Assembly (NCBI RefSeq): GCF_014652635.1
Contig: NZ_BMZE01000001.1
Span: 363,293-427,292 of the forward strand
Length of the DNA stretch: 64,000 bases
Direction: 5' to 3'
Origin: Devosia pacifica
Lineage (GTDB): Bacteria > Pseudomonadota > Alphaproteobacteria > Rhizobiales > Devosiaceae
Shown piece after piece: positions 45,638-55,713 of the stretch; position 1 is the first letter of the stretch; the number at the start of each line of letters is the position of its first letter. The notes beneath the pieces were generated by a model, which searched no databases, was not told the origin of the DNA, and saw only the letters and a list, made by a program, of their open reading frames with translations. The position numbers and the translations under genes were made by a program.

Positions 45638-46816
45638 ATGTCTGAACCCGGCTTTACCGCGAACATTCACCCGTCGACCGCCTCAATCGACGCGGACGTA
45701 TGGAATCGGCTTTCTCCCAATACAAAGGGGAAGCCGCATAATCCATTCCTCGACCATGCCTTTTTTCTCGCGCTCGAAGAAGCGGGCTGCGCCACTGGCC
45801 GCACCGGGTGGCAGCCGCAGCACATATTGCTTCGCGATGAGGCCGGCGAACCCATCGCGCTGATGCCGCTTTTCGCCAAGTCGCACTCAATGGGCGAATA
45901 TGTGTTCGACCATGGCTGGGCGGATGCCTTCGAGCGTGCCGGCGGGCATTACTATCCAAAGCTGCAGAGTTCCGTACCCTTCACCCCCGCAACCGCTCCC
46001 AAGTTTCTCGTGCCGTCCGGACAGCTCGATATGCATGCCCATCTGATGGCCGCGGCACAGCAGTTCTGCGTGCAGATCGATGCATCGTCCATCCACGCGA
46101 CTTTCCTGCCGGAAGAAGAGGCGCAGACCATCTCTGCCGCCGGCTGGCTCGAACGCACGGACACCCAATTTCACTGGTTCAATCGCGGATACGAAACCTT
46201 TGATGATTTCTTGAACTCCTTGTCGTCGCGCAAACGCAAGACCATCCGTCGTGAGCGCCGTGAGGCGCTGGAAGCAGAGGGGTTGACGGTAAAGTGGCTG
46301 AGCGGAAGCGATTTGCGCGAAGAGCACTGGGATGCGTTCTATGAGTTCTATGAGGATACCGGGTCGCGAAAATGGGGTCGCCCATACCTCAACCGCGAGT
46401 TCTTCTCACGCATCAATCAGTCGATGCCGGACAGCATCGTGCTCATGCTTGCCTATGACGGCGATGAGCCCATTGCGGGTGCGCTGAACTTCGTCGGCAA
46501 GGATCGTATTTACGGCCGCAACTGGGGCTGCACCCGACAGGTGCCCTTCCTGCATTTCGAGCTTTGCTATTATCAGGCCATCGAATACGCGATCACTCAC
46601 AAGCTTTCGGTGGTGGAGGCTGGCGCTCAGGGTGAGCACAAATTGGCAAGAGGCTACGAACCCACTCTGACCCACTCAGTGCATTGGATCGCCCATCCGG
46701 GGCTGCGCGATGCCGTTGCAGACTATTTGGAGCGTGAGCGCCGGTCAGTCGAGCGTGGTCAAGAGATGATGGGACAGTTCACACCCTTCCGTCGTGGCGA
46801 GCGCAGCGACAACTAA
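45638..46816 (+). CDS. FemAB-like GNAT-fold protein (DUF482)
   Basis: A 392-residue protein of the DUF482 / peptidogalycan-biosynthesis-like family. HNPFLDHAFFLALEEAGC, MGEYVFDHGWADAFERAGGHYYPKLQSS (in pieces), SLSSRKRKTIRRERR and VEAGAQGEHKLARGYEP are the usual landmarks. It has two linked GNAT folds, as in FemX-type aminoacyltransferases. Its substrate is unknown; cell-wall modification is only suggested by the fold. It lies about 45 bases after the phosphodiesterase gene. Confidence 0.9.
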   Translation: MSEPGFTANIHPSTASIDADVWNRLSPNTKGKPHNPFLDHAFFLALEEAGCATGRTGWQPQHILLRDEAGEPIALMPLFAKSHSMGEYVFDHGWADAFERAGGHYYPKLQSSVPFTPATAPKFLVPSGQLDMHAHLMAAAQQFCVQIDASSIHATFLPEEEAQTISAAGWLERTDTQFHWFNRGYETFDDFLNSLSSRKRKTIRRERREALEAEGLTVKWLSGSDLREEHWDAFYEFYEDTGSRKWGRPYLNREFFSRINQSMPDSIVLMLAYDGDEPIAGALNFVGKDRIYGRNWGCTRQVPFLHFELCYYQAIEYAITHKLSVVEAGAQGEHKLARGYEPTLTHSVHWIAHPGLRDAVADYLERERRSVERGQEMMGQFTPFRRGERSDN

Positions 46817-46894
46817 TAGCCCGCCCTCTTCCTTCGGCATTTCCCCCGCAATGCGGATGCAATAGGCTCGCGCCAGACATCGCAAGGAGCCCGC

Positions 46895-47326
46895 ATGCAA
46901 ACCTACGAACCCGATAATATCTTTGCAAAAATTCTGCGTGGGGAAATCCCTTCGCACAAGGTTTTCGAAGATGACCAAGCGCTTGTGATGATGGACATTT
47001 TCCCGCAGTCCCGCGGGCACACGCTTATCATTCCAAAGGCAGCGTCACGGAATCTGCTCGATGCCGGTCCAGCCGCCCTGTCCGCGCTGATGCCCTTGGT
47101 TCAGCGCGTGGCGAAAGCGGTGAAGGCCGCGACCAACGCTGACGGAATTCGGTTGGCTCAATTCAACGAGGAAGCGGCCGGCCAAACCGTCTTCCATCTG
47201 CATTTTCATGTCATACCGGCATATGCAGGCAAGGATCTCGAGCGCCACGCGGATGGCAAACCGGCCGACAATGACGAACTTGCCGCTCTCGCCAAGGCAA
47301 TCTCAGGCGAACTGGAAAACGCTTGA
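46895..47326 (+). CDS. HIT family protein
   Basis: A 143-residue nucleotide hydrolase/transferase. The histidine triad is HLHFH at 101-105 in VFHLHFHVIPAY, and DNIFAKILRGEIPSHKVFED at the start is typical of Hint-type HIT proteins. These hydrolyse nucleoside phosphoramidates. Likely a single gene: the strong terminator at 47344 follows. Confidence 0.93.
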   Translation: MQTYEPDNIFAKILRGEIPSHKVFEDDQALVMMDIFPQSRGHTLIIPKAASRNLLDAGPAALSALMPLVQRVAKAVKAATNADGIRLAQFNEEAAGQTVFHLHFHVIPAYAGKDLERHADGKPADNDELAALAKAISGELENA

Positions 47327-47343
47327 ACCCAATCAGTTCTGAA

Positions 47344-47383
47344 AAACAAGAAGGGCCGGGATTTCTCCCGGCCCTTCTTGTTT
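47344..47383. terminator. bidirectional rho-independent terminator
   Basis: A perfect 18-base-pair stem with loop TTTC: arms 47344-47361 and 47366-47383, core AAGGGCCGGGA / TCCCGGCCCTT flanked by A/T-rich ends. It serves the HIT gene on the plus strand and clpA (ending 47399) on the minus strand, where the stem ends in a run of T. Confidence 0.93.
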
Positions 47384-47398
47384 CAGTACTGCCGCCTG

Positions 47399-49762
47399 CT
47401 ACTCCTTGCTGGCGGTTTCCTTCTTCGACTTGCGCGAGCCGCCCTTGGGGCCGGAGATCGCTTTCGGCTTGGCAGGGCGCGGCGGCGATGCAACCAGTTC
47501 CAGCTTCGCGTCAGCGCCCTCACCAACAACAACCACGCGTACGGTGCCGCCATTCACCAACTCGCCGAACAGTACCTGCTCAGCCAGCGGCTTCTTGACG
47601 TACTCCTGGATCACGCGGCCCAACGGGCGCGCACCCATGCGCTCATCGTACCCCTTCTCGGAGAGCCAATCTGCAGCCTCGGCCGTCAGCTCGATGGTCA
47701 CGCCACGCTCTGCCAGCTGGCCTTCAAGTTGAAGCACGAACTTCTCGACAACCCGGCGCACGGTCTCCGGCGGCAGCGGTGCGAACGAAATGATCGCATC
47801 GAGCCGATTGCGGAATTCCGGCGTGAACATCCGATTAATGGCTTCCTCGTCGTCGCCCTTCTCGCGCTTGCGGCCGAACCCGATCGGGCTCTTTTGCAGC
47901 TCCATGGCCCCCACATTGGAGGTCATGATCAGGATGACGTTGCGGAAATCGATCGACTTGCCGTTGTGGTCGGTTAGCTTGCCGTGGTCCATCACCTGCA
48001 ACAGGATGTTGTAAAGATCCGGATGCGCTTTCTCGATCTCGTCCAGTAGCACCACGCAGTGCGGGTTCTGGTCGACCCCATCGGTCAGCAGACCGCCTTG
48101 GTCAAAGCCCACATAGCCCGGAGGCGCACCGATCAGGCGGCTGACGGTGTGACGCTCCATATACTCCGACATATCGAAGCGCAGGAGTTCGACGCCCATC
48201 GTATCGGCCAGCTGCTTGGCCACCTCGGTTTTGCCGACGCCAGTCGGGCCGGTGAAGAGGTAAGAGCCAATCGGCTTTTCCGGTTCGCGCAACCCTGCAC
48301 GGGCCAACTTGATCGCGGAGGTGAGCGCCGTGATTGCTTCGTCCTGCCCGAAAACAACCGTCTGCAGGTTCTGCTCGAGGCCGGCCAGAAGTTCAGCATC
48401 CGATTTGCTGACGGATTTCGGTGGGATCCGCGCGATACTCGCAATGGTGGTCTCGATGTCCTCGACGTCGATTACCTCCTTGCGCTTGTCCTCGGCCAGC
48501 AACTTCTGGCTCGCCCCGGTTTCGTCGATCACATCGATCGCCTTATCCGGCAGCTTCCTGTCGTTGATGTACTTCGCTGACAACTCAACAGCCGCAGTCA
48601 GCGCCTCGTCGGTGTACTTGAGCTTGTGAAACTCCTCGAAATAGGGGCGCAAGCCTTTGACGATCTCGATCGCGTCGACGATCGAAGGCTCGTTGACGTC
48701 GATCTTCTGGAACCGGCGAACCAGTGCGCGGTCCTTCTCGAAGAACTGGCGATACTCTTTATAGGTGGTCGAACCGATGCAGCGGATTGCACCCGAGGCC
48801 AAAGCCGGCTTCAAGAGATTTGACGCGTCGAGCGCACCGCCCGAAGTAGCGCCGGCGCCGATCATGGTGTGAATTTCGTCGATGAAGAGAACCGCATGCG
48901 GCATCTTCTCGAGTTCCTTCATCACCGCCTTGAGCCGCTCCTCGAAGTCACCGCGATAGCGCGTACCCGCCAGAAGCGCACCCATGTCGAGTGCATAGAT
49001 AACCGCCTCTTTCAGAACCTCTGGAACATCGTTCTCGACGATTCGACGGGCAAGGCCTTCGGCAATCGCTGTCTTGCCGACACCTGCATCACCCACAAAG
49101 ATCGGGTTGTTTTTCGAACGACGGCACAGCACTTGAATGGTGCGGCGGAGTTCCGCATCGCGTCCGATCAGCGGATCGATCTTGCCGTTACGGGCCTTGG
49201 CATTGAGGTCGACGCAAAAATCAGCAAGAGCCGACGACTTGCCGCCTTCGCCACGTGCACCCTCGCCGCCGCCAGTCTCAGCGCCGTCTTCGGCTCCGCG
49301 GATCGTGCGGTCCTCGGTGGCACCCGACTTGGTAATCCCGTGCGAGATGAAGTTCACCGCATCAAGCCGGCTCATGTCCTGCTGCTCGAGGAAATAAGCT
49401 GCATGGCTTTCGCGCTCGGCAAAGATCGCGACTAGTACATTCGCACCCGTCACTTCTTCTCGGCCAGAAGACTGGACGTGAATCACCGCGCGCTGAATCA
49501 CCCGCTGGAACGCCGCCGTTGGGCGGGCATCCTGCCCGTTCGGCACAATGAGGCTATCGAGTTCTTCGTTGATGAAATCCTCGAGGTCACTCTTGAGCGC
49601 GTCGATATCGACGTCGCAACCGTTCAGCACGACAACCGTCTCTCGGTCATCGGTGAGGGCAAGCAACAGGTGCTCGAGGGTAGCAAATTCGTGCGAACGC
49701 TCCCGCGCCAGGTTCATCGCCTGGTGGAGGGCCTTTTCTAATCCGCGGGAAAATGAAGGCAT
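47399..49762 (-). CDS. clpA: ATP-dependent Clp protease ATP-binding subunit ClpA
   Basis: A 787-residue AAA+ unfoldase. Double Clp_N repeat to about residue 145, then D1 with Walker A GDAGVGKT (224-231) and D2 with Walker A GPTGVGKT near residue 505. The acidic/glycine linker near 155-175 is long. ClpA feeds substrates to ClpP; with ClpS it handles N-degron proteins. The basic C-terminal tail is variable in the family. It starts 9 bases after clpS on the same strand. Confidence 0.95.
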   Translation of the reverse strand: MPSFSRGLEKALHQAMNLARERSHEFATLEHLLLALTDDRETVVVLNGCDVDIDALKSDLEDFINEELDSLIVPNGQDARPTAAFQRVIQRAVIHVQSSGREEVTGANVLVAIFAERESHAAYFLEQQDMSRLDAVNFISHGITKSGATEDRTIRGAEDGAETGGGEGARGEGGKSSALADFCVDLNAKARNGKIDPLIGRDAELRRTIQVLCRRSKNNPIFVGDAGVGKTAIAEGLARRIVENDVPEVLKEAVIYALDMGALLAGTRYRGDFEERLKAVMKELEKMPHAVLFIDEIHTMIGAGATSGGALDASNLLKPALASGAIRCIGSTTYKEYRQFFEKDRALVRRFQKIDVNEPSIVDAIEIVKGLRPYFEEFHKLKYTDEALTAAVELSAKYINDRKLPDKAIDVIDETGASQKLLAEDKRKEVIDVEDIETTIASIARIPPKSVSKSDAELLAGLEQNLQTVVFGQDEAITALTSAIKLARAGLREPEKPIGSYLFTGPTGVGKTEVAKQLADTMGVELLRFDMSEYMERHTVSRLIGAPPGYVGFDQGGLLTDGVDQNPHCVVLLDEIEKAHPDLYNILLQVMDHGKLTDHNGKSIDFRNVILIMTSNVGAMELQKSPIGFGRKREKGDDEEAINRMFTPEFRNRLDAIISFAPLPPETVRRVVEKFVLQLEGQLAERGVTIELTAEAADWLSEKGYDERMGARPLGRVIQEYVKKPLAEQVLFGELVNGGTVRVVVVGEGADAKLELVASPPRPAKPKAISGPKGGSRKSKKETASKE

Positions 49763-49771
49763 GTTGGGTTC

Positions 49772-50122
49772 CTACTGCTTTTCCATCACGCATTGCAGCG
49801 GATGCTGGTTCTTGCGGGCGATGTCCATAACGCGGGTAACTTTAGTTTCGGCCACCTCATAAGGGTAGACGCCGCATTCGCCCACGCCGCGAGTATGGAC
49901 GTGCATCATGATGCGAAAGGCGTCTTCATGGCTCTTGTTGAAGACCTCCTGCAGAACGACCACCACAAACTCCTGTGGGGTGTAGTCATCGTTCAGCAGC
50001 AAAACTCGATAAAGGCTGGGACGCTTGGTTTTCGGACGCGTCTTGGTAACCGCACCGGTTTCCGTTCCTGTGCGTCCGCCGTCCCCCTCGTCATCCCGCT
50101 CGGGGCCGGCCGTCAGTCTCAT
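49772..50122 (-). CDS. clpS: ATP-dependent Clp protease adaptor ClpS
   Basis: A 116-residue adaptor. [19 protein letters not shown] and the [22 protein letters not shown] block form the N-degron pocket. ClpS binds proteins with bulky N-terminal residues and hands them to ClpA. Of several in-frame ATGs, 50122 is preferred: GGAG lies six bases upstream and length then equals relatives; 50185 would add about 20 unusual residues. It heads the clpS-clpA operon. Confidence 0.93.
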   Translation of the reverse strand: MRLTAGPERDDEGDGGRTGTETGAVTKTRPKTKRPSLYRVLLLNDDYTPQEFVVVVLQEVFNKSHEDAFRIMMHVHTRGVGECGVYPYEVAETKVTRVMDIARKNQHPLQCVMEKQ

Positions 50123-50496
50123 ATAATACTCCATCCATGTATCACCGCCATCTCGCAGCACCGCTGTTGGGGCGAGCGTAGTCATGTCCGTTTGCGAGGA
50201 CCGTTTGCCGGTGGGCGTCGAACAGCGAGTTGGCGGAAAGCGAAGCAGCATGTTGGACCCATTATGTAGGCAAAATCGCAGCCGTGTTAAGGGGCGCGGA
50301 TTCCCATAATCGTGATCCAGCTGAAATCCGGCTTCTCGGCATTTGTTGCGCATTTTACCGAAAAGTAAGGCACATCGCCTAATGTTTGGCGCATCCGAGG
50401 ACGTGCCGCTGCGGGGGCATGCGGCGTGCCTCGGGCGTGTTGTCTAGTAACGGATCGATCGCTTCGGTTCGCGCGTAATGAGTTTGGAGTTTACCG
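50123..50496. other. divergent intergenic region clpS / carboxypeptidase
   Basis: About 370 bases without a convincing gene. It must hold the promoters of both clpS-clpA and the carboxypeptidase gene. An imperfect inverted repeat (50395-50434), with arms CCGAGG / CCTCGG and GCCGC / GCGGC, lies about 60 bases before the carboxypeptidase start. I could not place -35/-10 boxes with confidence. Confidence 0.5.
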
Positions 50497-52062
50497 GTGG
50501 CCCATTCGGCGCAAAACCCCTGGCGCGCCTTTGCCGCGCGCTTGTGTCTGGCGGTCATACTCGTGGTCAGTGGCGTCAGCCTCGCCTCCACCCCCGCATC
50601 CGCCATTGAAAACCTGCGGAAATATGCAGGCATCGTTGTCGACGCCAAATCCGGGCAGGTGCTTTACGAGTCTTCAGCCGACGAGCGGCGCTATCCCGCG
50701 TCGGTCGCAAAGGTGATGACACTCTATGTCCTGTTTCAGGAGATAGAAGCCGGGAACCTGAGCCTTTCTACAAAAATGACCGTATCGCGCCACGCGGCAG
50801 CGGCTGTGCCCACCAAGCTTGGCCTGCGGGCCGGCTCCACGATTACGGTGGAAGATGCAATCATGTCGCTGGTGACGCTATCAGCCAACGACATCTCGCG
50901 CGTCATAGCCGAACACATTTCAGGGTCCGAATCTGCATTTGCACAACGCATGACCGCTACGGCCCGCGCCCTCGGCATGCGCAATACCACCTACAAAAAT
51001 GCGTCCGGCCTGCCCGATGGCGGCCAGATCACGACGGTGCGGGACCAGGCGATCCTCGGGATCGCCGTCTATCAACACTTCCCGCAGTATTATGGCGTCT
51101 TCCAGACCAAGGCCTTCAAGTATGGCGGCCGTACCTTCGGCAACCACAACCGCGTGCTGGGCTACATGGGGGCCGTTGACGGCATCAAGACAGGCTATAT
51201 CAATGCTGCAGGATCAAATCTTCTGACCGCTGCGCGCAAGGACGATCGGCACATCATCGTCGTTGCCTTTGGCTTTAATTCCTCAGCCGCGCGCGACCAG
51301 AAGGTCCGTGAGCTCGTCTCGGAATACCTGCCCAAAGGTCGTCGCGGCACCTATCTCGCGAACGCGAGAATTCCCTATCCTGGCCGCGCAGGTAGCGCTC
51401 CGGTCGCCGTTGCTGTAGCGACGGCTCCAGCCGCCCCGCGTGAACCGGTGTTCGTGAGGCCGATGCCCTTGCCGGGCTTTCGCCTGCAACAGCTCGTGGC
51501 CGCAAATGGCGCCCGTCCCGCTCCGGGCTTGGCTGTTGCCAGCCTTCCCTCGGCTCCTGCTCCAGTCGCGGCGCCTGTTCCGGCGCCGATCCCTGATCCG
51601 GTTCCTCGCGATACAGCTGTTCAGGCTGTCTCGGGGCTCGCAGAGCCAACCGCTGCCTCGACGCCCGACTATACCGGCAGCGACGTGATCGCAGCGTGGC
51701 TAAGCGACACTTACGAGCTTGGCGCGCCACCGGCCGCGCTTGGCCAGACAACGCCATCAGCGCCTCTTAGCCTTGATCTTGGCGTCACCAACTCGACCGG
51801 CGCCGCGAGTTCAGTATCAGGCGGATGGGTCGTGCAGATAGCTGCTGCACCGAGCGAAGCTTCGGCAAGGGCGATCCTGGCTGATGCGGCAACCCGCATG
51901 AACTTTTTGCTCGATTACCGGCCTGCGATCGTCAAGGTCGATGCCAATGGCCAGACATTTTATCGGGCGCGCTTTGTTGGCTTTGGCGATCGCGGCCAGG
52001 CCGAAACCACCTGCAACCGCATCAAGGCCAACAGCCTCAGTTGCCTCGCCCTCGAAGGATAG
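50497..52062 (+). CDS. D-alanyl-D-alanine carboxypeptidase with SPOR domain
   Basis: A 521-residue penicillin-binding protein of the S11 (PBP5/6) family. Signal peptide to about residue 36 (ASAIEN); SxxK as SVAK at 69-72, SxN as SAN at 129-131, KTG at 231-233. It trims the terminal D-alanine from cell-wall peptides in the periplasm. A Pro/Ala-rich linker (about 300-380) leads to a C-terminal SPOR domain (GGWVVQIAAAPSEASARAIL), which binds denuded glycan at division sites. The start is GTG with GGAG upstream. Confidence 0.94.
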   Translation: MAHSAQNPWRAFAARLCLAVILVVSGVSLASTPASAIENLRKYAGIVVDAKSGQVLYESSADERRYPASVAKVMTLYVLFQEIEAGNLSLSTKMTVSRHAAAAVPTKLGLRAGSTITVEDAIMSLVTLSANDISRVIAEHISGSESAFAQRMTATARALGMRNTTYKNASGLPDGGQITTVRDQAILGIAVYQHFPQYYGVFQTKAFKYGGRTFGNHNRVLGYMGAVDGIKTGYINAAGSNLLTAARKDDRHIIVVAFGFNSSAARDQKVRELVSEYLPKGRRGTYLANARIPYPGRAGSAPVAVAVATAPAAPREPVFVRPMPLPGFRLQQLVAANGARPAPGLAVASLPSAPAPVAAPVPAPIPDPVPRDTAVQAVSGLAEPTAASTPDYTGSDVIAAWLSDTYELGAPPAALGQTTPSAPLSLDLGVTNSTGAASSVSGGWVVQIAAAPSEASARAILADAATRMNFLLDYRPAIVKVDANGQTFYRARFVGFGDRGQAETTCNRIKANSLSCLALEG

Positions 52063-52107
52063 TTCTTCGATCTCACCGTCGAATTGGCATGTGTTTGGAG
52101 TAGCCCA

Positions 52108-52395
52108 ATGAACGACACCACCGCTCTTAGCAAGCTTGCAGACTTTGCCCCGCACAGTGAAAGGCAGCAGCCTGTCACGAGGCGAGCCTCCCGGCACACC
52201 CAGCTTGGGTCTGCCAGTCCCCAAAGGCGCTCGGTCGGCGAATTGCTCAACGCGGTGCTGGTTCTGTCCGCTCGGACCCGCCGCACGGCGCAGCCAGCCG
52301 TTCGCATAGATCTCGATGTCTTCGACCCAGAGGGTCGCCGTGCTGTCCGTTTCGATCAGCCTGCTACAAGCGCGCCGTCTTCGGCCGTGAAATGA
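52108..52395 (+). CDS. small hypothetical protein ahead of GT-A-like gene
   Basis: A 95-residue polar protein with no recognised domain; a central amphipathic segment SVGELLNAVLVLSARTR stands out. Support for it being real: GGAG eight bases before the ATG at 52108 and an ATGA overlap with the next gene. Against: an antisense frame of similar length exists and composition is not decisive. Cotranscribed with the following gene if real. Confidence 0.5.
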   Translation: MNDTTALSKLADFAPHSERQQPVTRRASRHTQLGSASPQRRSVGELLNAVLVLSARTRRTAQPAVRIDLDVFDPEGRRAVRFDQPATSAPSSAVK

Positions 52396-53132
52396 CAGCG
52401 CCTCAGCCGGCGCTCGCCGTTGCCTTGCATGACCCGCAGGGCAAGCTCGCGGGCCCGATAGAGACACACGCCGAAACACTGTCGCAACTCTTCAGTACGG
52501 TGGCGGTCAATCTCTCGACAGCTACAAGCGAGAAGGTTGTTGCTGCTCTAGCCAACATAAAGGCCACCCGCCTCACCCGCCATAAGCCGGAAGAAAGTGC
52601 CATTGGGCGCTTCCGGCGCGAATCCATCGCGCTAGTGCTCGATCAACCGAGTGTCTTCTACACAGACCTCGACCACCTGCTTCGCTGGATCGAAGCCGAT
52701 ATTGGCTCACTGAGCAGAACTCTATCGTCAAAGCCAAATGCGGATATGCTTGTCATTGGGCGTTCTGAGAGGGCTTTCTCTGCGGAACCGGAGCGCCTTC
52801 AGCAGACAGAGCGGCTGGTGAACCATGTGCACGCTCTGATCACCGGCGAACAGTATGACCTCATGTTCGCCATGAGGCGCATGACTGCAGATGTCGCCCG
52901 CATGATCGTCGAGACTTCGAAGGTAGACAGCCTCGCGAACGACGCTGAGTGGCCGCTGAGGGCACGAGCGCTCGGCTTCAGGGTCGAGTACACCGAATGC
53001 GATGCGCTCTACTACAGAACGCTTGAAGACTATGGTCGCCTAGCGGACACACTGGATGATGATCCGCTGCAGTGGATACGCCGGATTGAGTTCGCTGCCC
53101 AGCATGCTGCCGCGATGCGAGAATTCCTGTAA
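52392..53132 (+). CDS. uncharacterised protein with GT-A glycosyltransferase-like features
   Basis: A 246-residue protein I cannot assign to a named family. VFYTDLDHLLRWIEAD (DLD at 92-94) resembles the DxD metal-binding site of GT-A folds, and NADMLVIGRSERAF, RLVNHVHALITGEQYDLMF, NDAEWPLRARALGFRVEY and the later EYTECDALYYRT follow in an order seen in some bacterial glycosyltransferase-like proteins. No signal peptide or membrane helix, so cytoplasmic. It overlaps the upstream small gene by 4 bases and faces the DnaJ gene. Enzymatic activity is inference from motif layout only. Confidence 0.65.
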   Translation: MTAPQPALAVALHDPQGKLAGPIETHAETLSQLFSTVAVNLSTATSEKVVAALANIKATRLTRHKPEESAIGRFRRESIALVLDQPSVFYTDLDHLLRWIEADIGSLSRTLSSKPNADMLVIGRSERAFSAEPERLQQTERLVNHVHALITGEQYDLMFAMRRMTADVARMIVETSKVDSLANDAEWPLRARALGFRVEYTECDALYYRTLEDYGRLADTLDDDPLQWIRRIEFAAQHAAAMREFL

Positions 53133-53852
53133 TCAGGACTTCCGCTCGAGGTCCAGAAGCAGATCGCGTGCCTCGTTGATCCTAGAGGCGAGATAGGCTG
53201 ACCCTCCGTGATCGGGATGAACAGCTTTCATCAGCTTGCGGTGCGCCGCACGGATCTCGTCTGCCGAAGCGCCGCGCTCAAGCCCCAATACCTCCAGCGC
53301 ATCCGCTACCGGATCGTTGCCAGCACTTTGCTCTTCATTCCCCGGGCCATCGCCGTAGGCTTCGGCGAAATACTCCCGCCAGCCGCTACGATTTGCATCC
53401 AGCCAAGTTTCCAGAAGGCTGATGCTGTCGGCATCGCCTGAGACTTCCTCGATGAGTTGACGCGTTTCATGCTCATCGAGATCGAGCAGATCAGCGCCCT
53501 GAAAATTTCCCGAAACCACCCTGCCCGAGACTTCGCCGGTGTCATGATCAAGGGTCATGTCGAAGAACAGGCTGCGCACCCGCGAGGTATTGTCAGAGCC
53601 GATTTCATCGCGTCGAAAGGATATCGGACCCAGTTGTCCTCTTGCGATGATTGAGAACGCTGCGACCCCCGCGAAAAAAGCAATGTCGAATCGACGCGCC
53701 AGGGCGAAAAGCACTGTGATCAGGACCGCGACGGCGGCACTCCCCCAACGAGCGGCACTTACTAGGAAGCCTCGTCCCAGCCGGTGGCGCGCCCACTGGT
53801 AGCCGACAACCACCAGGAGAAGGATAAGGCAGCCCAAAAGGACATAGCTCAC
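53133..53852 (-). CDS. membrane-anchored DnaJ-domain protein
   Basis: A 239-residue protein. Two N-terminal membrane helices ([34 protein letters not shown] and a following AFFAGVAAF) precede a cytosolic part. The C-terminal J domain has HPD at about 212-214 in [11 protein letters not shown]. This is the layout of DjlA/TIM14-like co-chaperones that stimulate DnaK at the membrane. It overlaps the upstream VWA-like gene by 4 bases. Client unknown. Confidence 0.88.
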   Translation of the reverse strand: MSYVLLGCLILLLVVVGYQWARHRLGRGFLVSAARWGSAAVAVLITVLFALARRFDIAFFAGVAAFSIIARGQLGPISFRRDEIGSDNTSRVRSLFFDMTLDHDTGEVSGRVVSGNFQGADLLDLDEHETRQLIEEVSGDADSISLLETWLDANRSGWREYFAEAYGDGPGNEEQSAGNDPVADALEVLGLERGASADEIRAAHRKLMKAVHPDHGGSAYLASRINEARDLLLDLERKS

Positions 53853-54562
53853 CTTAATTGCTCCAGCAGCGCTTTGGCCGAAGCACTCTTCTGCTGGCCG
53901 AGAAGCGTGCGCCCTCCGCTTGCAAAGGCAGCCACGGCTTTGAGCAAATCTGCGAGTTGCGCCGGTGCATTGCTGTCAAAACGCGCATAGGCGCCCTTTG
54001 TCAGCCTGGCAAAATCTCGGAAGGCCGCCTCAACCCGTTGATCAGAGCCCTCCTGAAACAGAAACAGCGGGCACTTCAGGAGCCCGAGTTCTCCAGCACG
54101 CTGCGCAAGCATGTCGACATCTTCTTCGATGGCGTCGCCGATATAGACCACCGCGTTGAGGCGCTGCTTCCCGTGCTCTGCTTTGGCGTGAGAGAATACC
54201 TTGCGAATCTGCGTATGACCGCCCCGGCACTCGATCCCGGTCATCAAGCGGGAAAGCGCGTTTGCATCACGGACCCATTTGGAGTTGCGGCATTCTCCAA
54301 AACCACGGAAGTACAGCAATTGAACGTCGAGCGCAGACTCAGGGGGTATAGCTTTGAACATTTCCGCCTGAAGCCCGCAGGCCAGATCCCACGTCGGCTG
54401 ACGGCTCATTGTTGCGTCGATCGCGAACAATAACCGACCCTGACCGCCCTCCGCGGGCCGTGCCACGGCGTTTGCGTTGCGCACGAACGCGGCAATGTCG
54501 GACCTGCTGGAAGGCGCAGCGGCGTCGCCACTTCTTCGCGCTATGCGAGATTTCTCTGCCAT
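53849..54562 (-). CDS. VWA-like domain protein
   Basis: A 237-residue cytoplasmic protein. [16 protein letters not shown] carries DxTxS (D49-S53), a variant of the MIDAS metal site DxSxS, and later [12 protein letters not shown] gives another acidic loop, both consistent with a von Willebrand A fold. Members in alphaproteobacteria are annotated as VWA domain proteins of unknown function. Overlap with the DnaJ gene (ATGA) suggests they work together, possibly as a membrane-linked chaperone pair; this is inference. Confidence 0.8.
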   Translation of the reverse strand: MAEKSRIARRSGDAAAPSSRSDIAAFVRNANAVARPAEGGQGRLLFAIDATMSRQPTWDLACGLQAEMFKAIPPESALDVQLLYFRGFGECRNSKWVRDANALSRLMTGIECRGGHTQIRKVFSHAKAEHGKQRLNAVVYIGDAIEEDVDMLAQRAGELGLLKCPLFLFQEGSDQRVEAAFRDFARLTKGAYARFDSNAPAQLADLLKAVAAFASGGRTLLGQQKSASAKALLEQLR

Positions 54563-54610
54563 AGGCCCAATATGTGGACCCAGAGCACCGGCGACAAGCC
54601 CGCCCGCGCG

Positions 54611-55039
54611 CTATAGCAGGCCGAGCCGAGCGAGTTCAGCGGCCAGCTCCGGTGATCCATCGCCATCTCCTTCCCCTGCCAGATCGGGCGGGGCGTCCTT
54701 TTCCTGCAGATAACGCCATCCTTGGAACGGACGTTTGGGGTACGGAACAGTGCGCACCAGATCACGCGACATTATGATATCGCAGTATGACTTTCCTTCA
54801 TCGTCCACATACTGCTCGAACCGCAGGATCGGCTGGCGACAGCCGATAACCCCTCCGATGACCCAATAAATCGACGATTTCCCTGCCAGTTCCCCGGCAC
54901 GGCGCGGCGTCATACGTGTGCGATGTACATGAACATCCTCGCCATAGTCGGCGCCCCACCAGTGCGCACGTTGATCCCGGTAGCTCTCCAGCTCTTCAAC
55001 GCTGGAGACGCCCACACTCAACTTTACCAGATGGATCAA
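54611..55039 (-). CDS. DUF1489 family protein
   Basis: A 142-residue protein matching DUF1489: IHLVKLSVGVSSVEEL, the HVHRTRMTPRRAGELAGKSS block, IYWVIGGVIGCRQPIL, and VRTVPYPKRPFQGWRYL. The family is confined mainly to alphaproteobacteria and has no known function. It overlaps the GST gene by 4 bases, so both are on one transcript, followed by the VWA-DnaJ pair at about 50 bases. Confidence 0.92.
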   Translation of the reverse strand: MIHLVKLSVGVSSVEELESYRDQRAHWWGADYGEDVHVHRTRMTPRRAGELAGKSSIYWVIGGVIGCRQPILRFEQYVDDEGKSYCDIIMSRDLVRTVPYPKRPFQGWRYLQEKDAPPDLAGEGDGDGSPELAAELARLGLL

Positions 55040-55713
55040 CCGATACTCCCGCGCGGTCTGCGCCCCTGCAAGACCTCGATCTCGTCATCATCGACCACCC
55101 ATGGCTCCTTAAGCGCCTCCGTCAGCCATTCCTGGAAAGCTGGTAGCGCATAGATGGCCTCGACATAACGTGATGCCTGATCCGAAATGGGCAGCTCGTA
55201 TGTCCGCAACCGCGTTGCCAACGGCGCATACATTGCGTCCGCAGCCGAGAACTCACCGAAGAGGAACGGACCGCCGGACCTTTGCAAAGCACCGTCCCAA
55301 AGCTCCTCGATACGATGCAGGTCAGATGCCACCGCATCGAGAGGCACGAGGTTCGGATGGCTGGCGCGCAAATTCATCGGCGCTTCGCGTCTTAGCGCAG
55401 GAAAACCAGCGTGCATTTCGGCAGATGCCGCGCGCGCCAAGGCCCGGGCCGCTATATCGCTCGGCCAAATCGGTTTGTCTGGATACTTGTCAGCCAGGTA
55501 CTCGAGGATTGCAATTGTCTCCGGGACAGCCAGGTCGCCGTCGATCAGCACGGGAACCTTGCCTGTTGGAGACCGCTCGTTAATTGCTTCCTTCCACCCG
55601 GGGCCGGATAACAACAGCTGCTCAGCGTCAAACGGTATATCGAAGTGGCACAGCACCAACCAAGGGCGCAGCGACCAGCTCGAATAGTTTCTGTTTCCGA
55701 TCAGAAGTTTCAT
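55036..55713 (-). CDS. glutathione S-transferase family protein
   Basis: A 225-residue GST. LLIGNRNYSSWSLRPWLVL is the N-terminal thioredoxin-like part with the likely catalytic serine, SPTGKVPVLIDGDLAVPETIAILEYL is the glutathione-binding block, and FLFGEFSAADAMYAPLATRL lies in the all-helical C-terminal domain. Reaction and substrate unknown. It heads the unit with DUF1489. Confidence 0.9.
   Translation of the reverse strand: MKLLIGNRNYSSWSLRPWLVLCHFDIPFDAEQLLLSGPGWKEAINERSPTGKVPVLIDGDLAVPETIAILEYLADKYPDKPIWPSDIAARALARAASAEMHAGFPALRREAPMNLRASHPNLVPLDAVASDLHRIEELWDGALQRSGGPFLFGEFSAADAMYAPLATRLRTYELPISDQASRYVEAIYALPAFQEWLTEALKEPWVVDDDEIEVLQGRRPRGSIG

Noticed and set aside
51817-52479. 220-codon minus-strand frame over the end of the carboxypeptidase and the small gene
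   Set aside because: It overlaps the SPOR-domain coding end and has no recognisable motif; the plus-strand pair has ribosome site and stop/start overlap.
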